A DNA stretch of 28,920 bases from an uncultured Opitutales bacterium (GTDB taxonomy: Bacteria; Verrucomicrobiota; Verrucomicrobiia; Opitutales; Intestinicryptomonadaceae), in assembly GCA_900548185.1 (NCBI GenBank), contig URJJ01000030.1, positions 1 to 28,920 of the forward strand. Direction: 5' to 3'. Under the pieces are notes generated by a model. It worked only from the letters and a program-made list of their open reading frames with translations. It was not told where the DNA came from and made no database searches. Below are positions 7,397 through 15,547 of this stretch, one piece after another. How positions within the stretch are numbered: the stretch's first letter is position 1; every line of letters starts with the position of its first letter. Position numbers and translations under genes: made by a program.

Positions 7397-7438
7397 ACGC
7401 AATTTCAACGGTAACAATAAAAACAAAAGGAAACACAA

Positions 7439-8752
7439 ATGGCGAAGGAATATTTTCCCGGCATAGGCAAAATAAAGTTTGAAGGCAAGGAGTCGAAGAA
7501 TCCGATGGCCTTCCGCTACTACGATCCCGAAAAGGTGGTCAAGGGCAAGCCCATGAAGGACTGGCTCAAGTTCTCGATGGCCTGGTGGCATACCCTCTGC
7601 GCCGAAGGCGCCGACCAGTTCGGCGGCGGCACCAAGACTTTCCCGTGGAACGGCGAAGCCGACGCGATACAGGCCGCCAAGAACAAGATGGACGCCGGCT
7701 TTGAATTCATGCAGAAAATCGGCATCGAATACTACTGCTTCCACGACATCGACCTCGTAAGCGAAGGCGCCAGCATCGAGGAGTACGAAAAGAACCTCAA
7801 GGAAATCGTCGCCTACGCCAAGCAGAAGCAGGCCGAAACCGGCATCAAGCTCCTCTGGGGCACCGCCAACGTGTTCAGCCACAAGCGCTACATGAACGGC
7901 GCCGCCACAAACCCCGATTTCGACGTCGTCGCCCGCGCTGCGGTCCAGATAAAGAATGCCATCGACGCCACCATCGAGCTCGGCGGCCAGAACTACGTTT
8001 TCTGGGGCGGCCGCGAAGGCTACATGAGCATCCTCAACACCGACCAGAAGCGCGAAAAGGACCACCTCGCAAGGATGCTCACCGCAGCCCGCGACTACGC
8101 CCGCGCCAAGGGCTTCAAGGGCACCTTCCTCATCGAGCCCAAGCCCATGGAGCCCACGAAGCACCAGTACGACGTCGATACGGAAACCGTCATCGGCTTC
8201 CTCAAGGAGCACAAGCTTGACAAGGACTTCAAGGTAAACATCGAAGTCAACCACGCCACCCTCGCCGGCCACACCTTCGAGCACGAGCTCCAGGTCGCCG
8301 TCGACAACGGCATGCTCGGCAGCATAGACGCCAACCGCGGCGACTACCAGAACGGCTGGGATACCGACCAGTTCCCGATTGACCAGTACGACCTCGTCCA
8401 GGCCATGATGCAGATAATCCGCAACGGCGGCCTCGGCAACGGCGGCACGAACTTCGACGCCAAGACCCGCCGCAATTCGACCGACCTCGCCGACATCTTC
8501 ATCGCGCACATATCCGCCATGGACGCCATGGCGCGCGCCCTCGAAAACGCCGCGGCCGTAATCGACGAATCCCCCATCTGCAAGATGCTCAAGGACCGTT
8601 ATGCGTCCTTTGACAGCGGCAAGGGCAAGGAATTCGAAGAAGGCAAAATGTCGCTCGAACAGCTCGTCGAATACGCCAAGGCAAACGGCGAGCCGAAGCA
8701 GACCAGCGGCCAGCAGGAGCTTTACGAGGCAATTATTGCCATGTACTGCTAA
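7439..8752 (+). CDS. xylA: Xylose isomerase
   Basis: This 437-residue cytoplasmic TIM-barrel enzyme interconverts D-xylose and D-xylulose (and glucose and fructose) with two divalent metals. Family signatures are all present: the active-site His102 and Asp105 in YCFHDIDLV, the VFWGGREGY signature (residues 187-195), metal and substrate residues Glu233 and Lys235 in IEPKPMEPTKHQYD, Glu269 and His272 in NIEVNHATLAGH, Asp297 in GSIDANRGD, and Asp308/Asp310 in GWDTDQFP. Length and the early NPMAFRYY block fit the longer class II form. The start is supported by AAAAGGAAA nine bases upstream, and a strong terminator follows the stop. No xylulokinase or transporter is next to it, so the gene is a single-gene unit. 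Confidence 0.97.
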   Translation: MAKEYFPGIGKIKFEGKESKNPMAFRYYDPEKVVKGKPMKDWLKFSMAWWHTLCAEGADQFGGGTKTFPWNGEADAIQAAKNKMDAGFEFMQKIGIEYYCFHDIDLVSEGASIEEYEKNLKEIVAYAKQKQAETGIKLLWGTANVFSHKRYMNGAATNPDFDVVARAAVQIKNAIDATIELGGQNYVFWGGREGYMSILNTDQKREKDHLARMLTAARDYARAKGFKGTFLIEPKPMEPTKHQYDVDTETVIGFLKEHKLDKDFKVNIEVNHATLAGHTFEHELQVAVDNGMLGSIDANRGDYQNGWDTDQFPIDQYDLVQAMMQIIRNGGLGNGGTNFDAKTRRNSTDLADIFIAHISAMDAMARALENAAAVIDESPICKMLKDRYASFDSGKGKEFEEGKMSLEQLVEYAKANGEPKQTSGQQELYEAIIAMYC

Positions 8753-8777
8753 TTAGCCGAAACGGAATTGAAAACGG

Positions 8778-8809
8778 AAGCTCCGGACAGAAAGTCCGGA
8801 GCTTTTTTT
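8778..8809 (+). terminator. Rho-independent terminator of xylA
   Basis: An 11 bp perfect stem (8778-8788 with 8794-8804; AAGCTCCGGAC and its complement), a 5 nt loop AGAAA, and a run of seven T. It lies 25 bp after the xylA stop codon. Confidence 0.95.
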
Positions 8810-8955
8810 GCGCCCCAGCAAAGCGGGGCCCGCAGGCGGCGCGCAAATGCCGGAACGCGCCTTGCTCGGGGCCGGCGCGCCAGGCCGCGGAGGGGGAGCC
8901 AAATCCGCCGCCCAAAGCGGCCCGGATGCACCCGCAGCGCGGCCGGAAAAATATT

Positions 8956-8984
8956 AAAGGCCCCCGGAAATTCCTCCGGAAGCC
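8956..8984 (-). terminator. Terminator of the alcohol dehydrogenase gene
   Basis: On the minus strand GGCUUCCGG (8976-8984) pairs over nine bases, two of them G-U, with CCGGGGGCC (8959-8967), followed by a U-rich tail. It lies 43 bp after the stop and has the same design as the PEP-CTERM terminators at 1924 and 3587. The stretch 8810-8955 holds no recognisable gene. Confidence 0.7.
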
Positions 8985-9027
8985 CCTTCCCGCCGGCCGC
9001 TGCCGCAGAGCGCGCCTTGCGAAAAGC

Positions 9028-10170
9028 TCACATGCAGTTTTTCAGAATTTTTTCTGCCATCGCCCCGTCAACGTTCCCTAGCTCGCCGTAGGCGGCCTTC
9101 GAGGCGTCGAAACGTTTGCGGACAGTTTCGACGGTTTCAGCCCCGACGCCCTCTTCGCCCAGCCTCGTGGATAGCCCGAGGCTCTTGAAAAATTCCTCCG
9201 TGCGGGCTATGGCCATGTCGGCGCGCTCCTCCCGGCTCCCTTCGCAAATTCCCCAAACCCTTTCGGCGTACTGCGCAAGCTTTGCGAGCTTCTGGCCCTT
9301 CAGGGTCCGCAGGGTTCCGGGAAGGACGATTGCGAGGGTCGCGCCGTGCGCGAGGCCGTGGAGTGCGGTGAGTTCGTGCCCTATCATGTGCGTGGCCCAA
9401 TCCTGGCTCACGCCGAGGGCTATAAAGCCGTTCAGGCCCATGGTGGCCGAAAGCATGTAGTCGGCCATAAGCCCGTAATTGCGCCGGTCGTCCCTTATTT
9501 TCGGGGCGATTTCAATGAGGGTTGAAAGTATGCCCTCGGCCCACCTGTCCATAACGCGCGACTGTCCTGGCGAAGTCATGTACTGCTCCATAACGTGCAC
9601 GAACGTGTCCGTTATGCCGAGAGCCACCTGGCGCCACGGCAGCGTGTATGTCACCTCAGGGTCGAGTATCGAAAATACTGGATAGTTGGCAAAAAACGGG
9701 TACTTTTCCCTCGTTTCAAGGCGCGAAATCACGGCGCCGTCATTCATTTCCGAGCCGGTTGCGGGAATGGTCAGGACGCATCCGAGCGGAACAGTTTGCC
9801 TGGCGCTTCCCTTCAGAACCAAATCCCACGGGTCCCCGTCGTAGAGGAGCGCAGCGGATATCAGCTTTGTTCCGTCAATGACAGACCCGCCGCCCACTGC
9901 CAGCAGAAAATCCACATTGTTTTTCCTGCCGAGGGCGACGGCCTTGCGGAGGGTCTCGACGGACGGGTTCGGCTCCACCCCCCAAAACTCCACGCACTCG
10001 CGGCCCTTCATGGCCTCCGCAACCTGGTTGTAAACGCCGTTTTTTCTCGCGGAGCCGCCGCCGAATACGGCCATTGTGCGCGCGCCCTGCGGCACGAGCT
10101 TTGAGAGCTTTGCGATGGAGCCTTTTCCGAAAACGAGCTCCGTGGGGTTTTTGAAGTCGAAGTTATTCAT
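9028..10170 (-). CDS. Iron-dependent (BdhA/YqhD-type) alcohol dehydrogenase
   Basis: A 380-residue group III alcohol dehydrogenase, reducing aldehydes with NAD(P)H in the cytoplasm. The opening NFDFKNPTELVFGKGSIAKL is typical of the butanol dehydrogenase/YqhD branch. The nucleotide-binding FGGGSARKNGVY (36-47) and GGGSVIDGTKLIS (93-105) segments are present, as is PATGSEMNDGAVIS. The metal ligands are conserved with the spacing known for YqhD: Asp188 and His192 in GITDTFVH, His261 and His275 in THMIGHELTALHGLAHG. The gene starts after AAAGGATAAAGGAT. It is transcribed alone, between the hom terminator and its own. The true substrate cannot be read from sequence; aldehyde detoxification or fermentative alcohol formation are both possible. 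Confidence 0.93.
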   Translation of the reverse strand: MNNFDFKNPTELVFGKGSIAKLSKLVPQGARTMAVFGGGSARKNGVYNQVAEAMKGRECVEFWGVEPNPSVETLRKAVALGRKNNVDFLLAVGGGSVIDGTKLISAALLYDGDPWDLVLKGSARQTVPLGCVLTIPATGSEMNDGAVISRLETREKYPFFANYPVFSILDPEVTYTLPWRQVALGITDTFVHVMEQYMTSPGQSRVMDRWAEGILSTLIEIAPKIRDDRRNYGLMADYMLSATMGLNGFIALGVSQDWATHMIGHELTALHGLAHGATLAIVLPGTLRTLKGQKLAKLAQYAERVWGICEGSREERADMAIARTEEFFKSLGLSTRLGEEGVGAETVETVRKRFDASKAAYGELGNVDGAMAEKILKNCM

Positions 10171-10380
10171 ATCCTTTATCCTTTTTTTCAGTTTTAAACA
10201 TCGTAAAAACCGTTGAAAGATTCACCGCATTCATGCGCCGCAGAGGAAGCGCGAAAGGCCCAGCCCCCCCGATGGCGTCAGGCTTAAACGGCATACCTGA
10301 AAAACAATCCTTGGCGAACGACCATATCAAACCTTTTGGCGCGATAAAGCAGACGCCCCGCAGTCTGTCAAGCTTCAGAC

Positions 10381-10410
10381 AAAAAAAACGGCGCCCCGAA
10401 AGAGGCGCCG
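10381..10410 (-). terminator. Terminator of the serA-plsY-hom operon
   Basis: On the minus strand a 7 bp GC stem (CGGCGCC at 10404-10410 with GGCGCCG at 10389-10395) is followed by eight U (A-run 10381-10388), nine bases after the hom stop. Confidence 0.9.
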
Positions 10411-10418
10411 CGCTTAAT

Positions 10419-11723
10419 TCAAAGCCCGTTGTCAAAAATCCGAAGCACGAACGGCCTGTCCAAAACGGCCTCGGAACACTCCAGGGCCGCGCACGCCTCG
10501 CGCAGCGAAAGCTCGTCGGTTTTGTGCGTGGTGAGTATCAACCAGGCTTCGTCCTTGTTGGTGTGCTTTTTCTGCTCCAAAAGCTCTATCGAAACCTTGT
10601 GCTTCGCAAGAATCGAGGCCACCGTGGCGAGGGTTCCCATCTCGTCCTTCACAGAAAGGCGGACGTAGAACGAGCTTTTTATGTCCTTTAGCGGCATCAT
10701 GCCTAGCGACGAAACCGGGGGGAGGAACGAGCGGACGGGCTTGGAATTGAGGGTCTCGATTGCGTCGGAAATGTCGGATATGACCGCGCTTGCCGTAGCG
10801 TTCTGCCCGGCGCCGCGGCCGATGTAAACCGTCCTGCCGACGAGGTCCCCCTCTATCGCAACGGCGTTAAACACGTCGTTTACATTGGCGACAACATCCG
10901 TCCTGGGGAGGAGGGCCGGATAGACCGCCACTGAAATCTTGCCGCTTTCCGCATCGCTTTTTATGGCGGCCAGAAGCTTTATGCGGTAGTCGAACTCGCG
11001 CGCCCAAATCATGTCGTCGAGCCTGACGTCGCGAATGCCTGAAACAATCATTTCGGAGAGCTTTACCCACTTGCCGTGCGCCAGATACGCCAGCACGACG
11101 GCCTTGTGCGCAGAGTCTATCCCGTCGATGTCAAGCGACTCGTCCGCCTCCACGTAGCCCAGGCGCCTGGCGTCCGCCAGCACCGACTCGTAGGAGGCGT
11201 TTTCGCGCTCCATGCGCGTCAGGATGTAGTTGCAGGTTCCGTTCAGAATCCCGTAAATGAGCGAAAAGCGGTTTGCCACAAGGCCCTCGCCTATCGACTT
11301 TATGATGGGAATCCCGCCGGCGACGCTCGCCTCGAAAAATATTTCCGCCTTCGGGTTGCGCCGGACCATTTCAAAGATTTCAGGCCCCTTCTCGCAGAGC
11401 ATGGCCTTGTTGGCGGTTATGACGACCTTGCCAGCCCCGAGCGCCTTCTCCACAAGCGCGAACGCGGGCTCAACGCCGCCCATCAGCTCGCAGACGATGT
11501 CGATTTCTGGGTCCAGCACCACGTCGTCCGGATTGGAAGTGAGCTTTTCAGGCGGAATGTCCACACCCCTGGCCTTTGAGGGGTCGCGCACGCAGACGGT
11601 GGAAAGCTCGTAGTCGGCGCCGAGGCGGCGCCTCATTTCGGCATAATTTTCCGAAAGGTGGCGCCACACGCCCTGGGCTACCGTGCCCATTCCCAAAAAA
11701 CCTATCTTATAGCGGGACTTCAT
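10419..11723 (-). CDS. hom: Homoserine dehydrogenase with C-terminal ACT domain
   Basis: It converts aspartate semialdehyde to homoserine, the branch point to threonine and methionine. I start it at ATG 11723 (434 residues), where MKSRYKIGFLGMGTVAQGVW opens the Rossmann fold; the frame continues upstream without sequence resembling the family. Landmarks are GFLGMGTVAQ (8-17), TANKAML (103-109), EASVAGGIPI (131-140), NGTCNYIL (161-168) and IDGIDSAHK with the catalytic Lys207. A C-terminal ACT domain (from about residue 350, SVKDEMGTLATVASILAKH) implies feedback control, typically by threonine. The ATG overlaps the plsY stop in ATGA and follows GGAGAAC, so the two are translationally coupled. 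Confidence 0.96.
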   Translation of the reverse strand: MKSRYKIGFLGMGTVAQGVWRHLSENYAEMRRRLGADYELSTVCVRDPSKARGVDIPPEKLTSNPDDVVLDPEIDIVCELMGGVEPAFALVEKALGAGKVVITANKAMLCEKGPEIFEMVRRNPKAEIFFEASVAGGIPIIKSIGEGLVANRFSLIYGILNGTCNYILTRMERENASYESVLADARRLGYVEADESLDIDGIDSAHKAVVLAYLAHGKWVKLSEMIVSGIRDVRLDDMIWAREFDYRIKLLAAIKSDAESGKISVAVYPALLPRTDVVANVNDVFNAVAIEGDLVGRTVYIGRGAGQNATASAVISDISDAIETLNSKPVRSFLPPVSSLGMMPLKDIKSSFYVRLSVKDEMGTLATVASILAKHKVSIELLEQKKHTNKDEAWLILTTHKTDELSLREACAALECSEAVLDRPFVLRIFDNGL

Positions 11724-12331
11724 TTGAACCTGTTCTCCGTTCCGTTCATAAGCCTTTTTATGTTTGACTTGTGCTTGTAGATAACGGCCGCAGCGATGAA
11801 AAGCGCCAGAAACGTCCGCACCGAATCCGCCCCGTAAAGAAAGGGCGACGACAGCGGCAGCGATGCCGCCATGAGCATTGAGGCGACCGAAACATACTTG
11901 GTCGCATAAAACGCCGCAACCCACACAACCAGGCCGATGAGAACCGCCGCCCACATGAGGGCCGCAAGGCCGCCGATTGTAACCGACACGCCCTTGCCGC
12001 CCCTGAACCCCGTGAACACGGGATACATGTGCCCGACAATGGCCGCAATCAGGCCGACTATCTGCGCGGTCTGGACGCTCCCCAGTTCAAGCCCGCCCCA
12101 TGCCGCAAATGCGGGCAGGGCCGCGGCGGCGAACCCCTTGAGGGCGTCGAGGACGAAGCACAGGTTGCCCGCGGCCTTGCCGCATGCGCGCTTCACATTC
12201 GTCGCCCCGGGGTTGCCGCTGCCGAACTTGAAGATGTCAACGCCCTTCGAGCGCGCGATGACGACGCCGAAAGGGATGGCCCCGAGGAGGTATCCCGCGC
12301 ACGCGAAGAGAATCGTATAGACAAACTCCAT
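11720..12331 (-). CDS. plsY: Glycerol-3-phosphate acyltransferase PlsY
   Basis: A 203-residue integral membrane enzyme that transfers acyl from acyl-phosphate to glycerol-3-phosphate, the first step of phospholipid synthesis in the PlsX/PlsY pathway. Conserved loops are visible: SGNPGATNV (38-46), LDALKGF (61-67), GHMYPVFTGFRGGKGV, and KYVSVASM. Five or so hydrophobic segments separate them, and the length is usual for the family. It begins 15 bp after the serA stop and ends overlapping hom, so it is the middle gene of a three-gene operon. Its placement between two amino-acid biosynthesis genes is odd and probably reflects co-transcription rather than pathway. Confidence 0.95.
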   Translation of the reverse strand: MEFVYTILFACAGYLLGAIPFGVVIARSKGVDIFKFGSGNPGATNVKRACGKAAGNLCFVLDALKGFAAAALPAFAAWGGLELGSVQTAQIVGLIAAIVGHMYPVFTGFRGGKGVSVTIGGLAALMWAAVLIGLVVWVAAFYATKYVSVASMLMAASLPLSSPFLYGADSVRTFLALFIAAAVIYKHKSNIKRLMNGTENRFK

Positions 12332-12346
12332 TGGCTGCCCGGAGTT

Positions 12347-13948
12347 TTAGGCGAAATCGACCACCCTGACGCGGTCGACGGAGTCGAGCGTCTGGATTTC
12401 GGAAACGACTTCGGCGGCGGGATGCTCGTCAAGCTCGTAAACGCTCAGGGCGGCGCCCGAGGAGGCGTCGCGGCTGACGGTCATGTTGGCGATGTTGCAG
12501 CCGTGGCGGCCGAGAATGGTGGCGATGGAGCCGACGATGCCGGGCTTGTCCTTGTTCATGAGAAGGAGGACGGTGTTCTTTGCGCTTATCTCGACGTCGT
12601 GCCCGTCGATTTTCACAACGCGCGGGCTCATGCCCTTGCCCATCACGGTTCCCGCGACCGAGCGGACCTCGCCCTTCTCGCACACGGAAGTCACCTCGAC
12701 GAGCTCCGCGTAGTCAGTCTCGCTTGAGGAGTTCACGGATTCAAAGTCGATGCCGAGGTGCTTCAGCTTGCTGGGGGCGTTGACGTCGTTTGCGTTGTCT
12801 GCAATCTGGCGGAGGTAGCCCTTCTGGATTGCGAGCATAAGGAGCTTGTTGTCGACCTGGCTGAGCTTTCCGAAGAAGGACACGGTGAGCTTTTGCACCT
12901 TGCTCGGCGAAATCTGCTGGATGAGGGTGCCGAGCTTTTCGCAGAGGCCGACGTAGGGCTTGACCGCCGCAAGGGTTTCGGCGTTGACGCTGGGGGCGTT
13001 GACGGCGTTTCTTATCACACCGTCCCTGACTGCCGCCGAAATCAACTGGGCGACCTCGATGCCGCAGGACTCCTGGGCCTCCTTTGTGGAGGCGCCGAGG
13101 TGCGGGGTGAACACCACGTTGGGGAACTGGCGCAGGGGGCTTTCCTTGTCGAACGGCTCCGATTCGTAAACGTCCAGGCCGGCCGCGGCAACCTTGCCGC
13201 TCTTGAGAGCCTCCACGAGGGCGGACTCCTTGATTATGCCGCCGCGGGCGCAGTTGAATACGCGCACGCCCTTTTTCATCTTGTCGAACGCCTTTTCGTC
13301 GAGCATGTACTTTGTCGCGGGCGTCAGGGGCATGTGCACTGTTATGTAGTCGGCGAGGGGGAGGCCGTCCTCAAGGTTGCGGATGAGCTCGACGCCGAGG
13401 CTTGCGGCGCGGGCTTCGGTGAGGAAGGGGTCGTAGGCCATGACCTTCATCTGGAAGGCCTTGGCGCGCTTTGCTATCTCGCTGCCGATGCGGCCCATGC
13501 CGAGGATGAACAGGGTCTTGTTGAAAAGTTCGCCGCCCTTGAAGCTCTTGCGGTCCCACTTGCCCTCGCGTATGGAATTGTTCGCCTGGACGATGGGGCG
13601 AGTGCCGCACATCATGTGGGTGAAAGTGAGCTCGGCAGTCGCGATGGTGTTGCCGGTGGGGGTGTTCATGACGACCACGCCCTTTTCGGTGGCGGCGGGA
13701 ATGTCGATGTTGTCAACGCCGACGCCGGCGCGCCCCACGGCCTTGAGGTTCTTGGCGCACGCGAGCGCCTCGGAGGTTATCTTCGTTTCGGAGCGGACGA
13801 TAACGCCGTCTGCGTCCGAAATCAGCTCCAGCACCTGTTCCGGAGTGGAGCCGTAGGCTTCGACGACGTCAAAGCCCTGCTGTTTGAGGAAATCCACACC
13901 CTTGGGGGATATGGGATCTGCTACGAGTATTTTCTTATTGGTATTCAT
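12347..13948 (-). CDS. serA: D-3-phosphoglycerate dehydrogenase, long form
   Basis: It oxidises 3-phosphoglycerate to 3-phosphohydroxypyruvate, the first step of serine synthesis. I start it at ATG 13948 (533 residues), opening MNTNKKILVADPISPKGVDF; longer N-terminal sequence in this frame is not family-like and would include the promoter. Visible are the NAD fold ILGMGRIGSEIAKRA (148-162), catalytic Arg235 (NCARGGII), Glu264 (YESEPF) and His283 (TPHLGAST), an intervening domain, and a C-terminal ACT domain (about 460-533: LLLMNKDKPGIVGSIATILG) that normally binds serine for feedback inhibition. It heads the serA-plsY-hom operon. There is no clear Shine-Dalgarno sequence. Confidence 0.96.
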   Translation of the reverse strand: MNTNKKILVADPISPKGVDFLKQQGFDVVEAYGSTPEQVLELISDADGVIVRSETKITSEALACAKNLKAVGRAGVGVDNIDIPAATEKGVVVMNTPTGNTIATAELTFTHMMCGTRPIVQANNSIREGKWDRKSFKGGELFNKTLFILGMGRIGSEIAKRAKAFQMKVMAYDPFLTEARAASLGVELIRNLEDGLPLADYITVHMPLTPATKYMLDEKAFDKMKKGVRVFNCARGGIIKESALVEALKSGKVAAAGLDVYESEPFDKESPLRQFPNVVFTPHLGASTKEAQESCGIEVAQLISAAVRDGVIRNAVNAPSVNAETLAAVKPYVGLCEKLGTLIQQISPSKVQKLTVSFFGKLSQVDNKLLMLAIQKGYLRQIADNANDVNAPSKLKHLGIDFESVNSSSETDYAELVEVTSVCEKGEVRSVAGTVMGKGMSPRVVKIDGHDVEISAKNTVLLLMNKDKPGIVGSIATILGRHGCNIANMTVSRDASSGAALSVYELDEHPAAEVVSEIQTLDSVDRVRVVDFA

Positions 13949-14009
13949 ATTTTTTGCATCAATCGTGGGACTGTTTTCCAACCCGATTAATGAACCTGTA
14001 AGGATGACA

Positions 14010-14038
14010 AATATAGAGGCAGTGTCAAGATGAAACAA
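14010..14038 (-). promoter_or_regulatory. Candidate promoter of the serA operon
   Basis: On the minus strand TTGTTT (14033-14038), 17 bp, TATATT (14010-14015). An alternative -35, TTGACA (14022-14027), lies in the spacer but has no good -10 at the right distance. Assigned by eye. Confidence 0.45.
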
Positions 14039-14118
14039 GGCACCGAAAAATGCATGTAAGTGTTTTCAAATTAAAGAGTTAGCGAAATATAAAAATAATC
14101 CTAACAAGAACAAATAAC

Positions 14119-14322
14119 ATGTATAAAGCACCAAATGGTTCCGCCAAACAATGGGCGGATTTACTGACGGAATATCTTCCACGGATATCCCGGAAATCAC
14201 CTTGCGTACAAAATTTTAACGCCAAATGCGCCAAAATTTGGGAAATATGCAAGGAAAATTCGAATCGAAAAACGGCAACATTTTTAGACTGGAAAGGCTA
14301 TGAAAATGTACCGAGTAAATAA
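14119..14322 (+). CDS. Possible small protein ahead of the recombinase pair
   Basis: A 67-codon frame (MYKAPNGSAKQWADLL at its start) that overlaps the next gene by 23 bp. It resembles no family I know, and no ribosome binding site is visible. The composition is basic and compatible with a small DNA-binding or excisionase-like protein, but that is only a guess from position. A TCCGCC/GGCGGA dyad with an 8 bp spacer (14140-14159) lies inside it. The whole interval 13949-14299 could instead be the non-coding left end of the mobile element. Confidence 0.3.
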   Translation: MYKAPNGSAKQWADLLTEYLPRISRKSPCVQNFNAKCAKIWEICKENSNRKTATFLDWKGYENVPSK

Positions 14323-15547
14323 GCCAAAACCCTTCTCTTCAGACTACAATCCCTTTTCCAAATTCCGGGTGGATTACAAGGATCCCAAAACCAATACTTG
14401 GAAACGCAAAACTGCGATGGACGAAGAGAGCGCCAACAAGATATATGAAGAGCTTTGTTTTGCAAACAAACAGGCCGAAGTCCTCAAAAATCCCATACCG
14501 GATGAGAGCACACTTCAAAGCATCTCATATATCGCAAAAAAATGCAAAGAAAGCGGCATAGAGTTCAGCAAAGCAGCGGATGAACTTGGACAGATCTTTG
14601 GGATAATGGATGAGTTCAAATACCAAAAGCCCCTCTCATCCCTTTCTGCAGAAGTCGAACACTGGATGCGCCTGAACAATCCCCATATAAGCTTTTCAGA
14701 CGCATTGGGGAAGTTTTTGGAATACTTGGAAAAAACAAAATGTAACAGAACAAAAAATGTGCAAGACAGGGCAATCAGACAAATGAAGCTGTTTGCCATA
14801 AAAATGGATGCAGATAAGCCTATTCCATATATTACAACGGAAGCTGTTGCGGAATACCTGGAATCCCTCGTCAATCCTGAAGATGGCAAACAGATACCGG
14901 TAGCCACACGCCGAAGCATATGGGTGGTAATAAACTCCTTCTTCAACTACTGCAAAAGAAGCGGATTTATTGCAGTTAACCCGGCCAAAAGCGCGGCACC
15001 CAAAGTTCCCTTCAAAGAGCCTGTGATATTCACGGTTGAAGAAATTAAAACCATAATAAGAAGAACGGAGGAAATGTCGGTCTTACGCCTTGCCTCTGTT
15101 ATCCGCGCCTTTGCCGGCATAAGGACATGCGAGCTTTGCAGGATCAAATGGAACAACTTCCATATGGATACCGGAGAACTTTCCCTTCCCCAAGATGTCA
15201 CCAAAACGGGTTTATTGAGGGTTGTTAAACTCCCGGAAAACCTCAAGGCATGGCTGCATCCTTTCAGAAAGAGATTCGGCAAGGCCAAGCCGGTGATACC
15301 TATTCACTCAGACACATATATGAGAAAAAACGCTGAACTTATGAAGGAAATAGGAATTCCAAAGAAAAATAACGCCTTCAGGCATTCATGCGCATCCTAT
15401 TATTTGGCCTTTACCGGCAATGAATCGCTTACTGCAACCCAGTTGGGCCATTCTGTGCGAATGCTAAAGCAGAACTATGCGCAACTGGTATCAAAAGCCC
15501 AAGCAAACGAATACTTCAACATATTTCCGGAGAACATAAACATATGA
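14300..15547 (+). CDS. Tyrosine recombinase, first of a tandem pair
   Basis: A 415-residue phage-integrase-family protein. Catalytic residues are Arg275 (AFAGIRTCELCRIKW), Lys302 (TKTGLLRV), Arg361 in NAFRHSCASY, His384 (QLGHS) and Tyr393 (QNYAQLV); the first His of HxxR is Asn358. Residues about 130-225 form the core-binding domain. The N-terminus carries RVNKPKPF followed by an aromatic, basic stretch that looks like an arm-DNA-binding domain and matches the second recombinase. The start follows GGAAAGG. The stop overlaps the next start by ATGA, so the two are coupled. Codons are more AT-rich than in the metabolic genes to the left, which fits acquisition. Likely role: integration and excision of the element to its right. 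Confidence 0.9.
   Translation: MKMYRVNKPKPFSSDYNPFSKFRVDYKDPKTNTWKRKTAMDEESANKIYEELCFANKQAEVLKNPIPDESTLQSISYIAKKCKESGIEFSKAADELGQIFGIMDEFKYQKPLSSLSAEVEHWMRLNNPHISFSDALGKFLEYLEKTKCNRTKNVQDRAIRQMKLFAIKMDADKPIPYITTEAVAEYLESLVNPEDGKQIPVATRRSIWVVINSFFNYCKRSGFIAVNPAKSAAPKVPFKEPVIFTVEEIKTIIRRTEEMSVLRLASVIRAFAGIRTCELCRIKWNNFHMDTGELSLPQDVTKTGLLRVVKLPENLKAWLHPFRKRFGKAKPVIPIHSDTYMRKNAELMKEIGIPKKNNAFRHSCASYYLAFTGNESLTATQLGHSVRMLKQNYAQLVSKAQANEYFNIFPENINI

Noticed and set aside
7364..8509. Long minus-strand reading frame of 381 codons opposite xylA
   Set aside because: It is antisense to a certain gene; its Val/Ala/Glu/Leu-rich composition is what G/C-ending codons on the other strand produce. No family resemblance or start signal.
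10163..10435. Minus-strand frame of 90 codons between hom and the dehydrogenase
   Set aside because: It overlaps the hom terminator and the ribosome binding site of the dehydrogenase; no family likeness.
12758..13990. Long plus-strand frame of 410 codons opposite serA
   Set aside because: Antisense shadow of serA with low-complexity composition and no family likeness.
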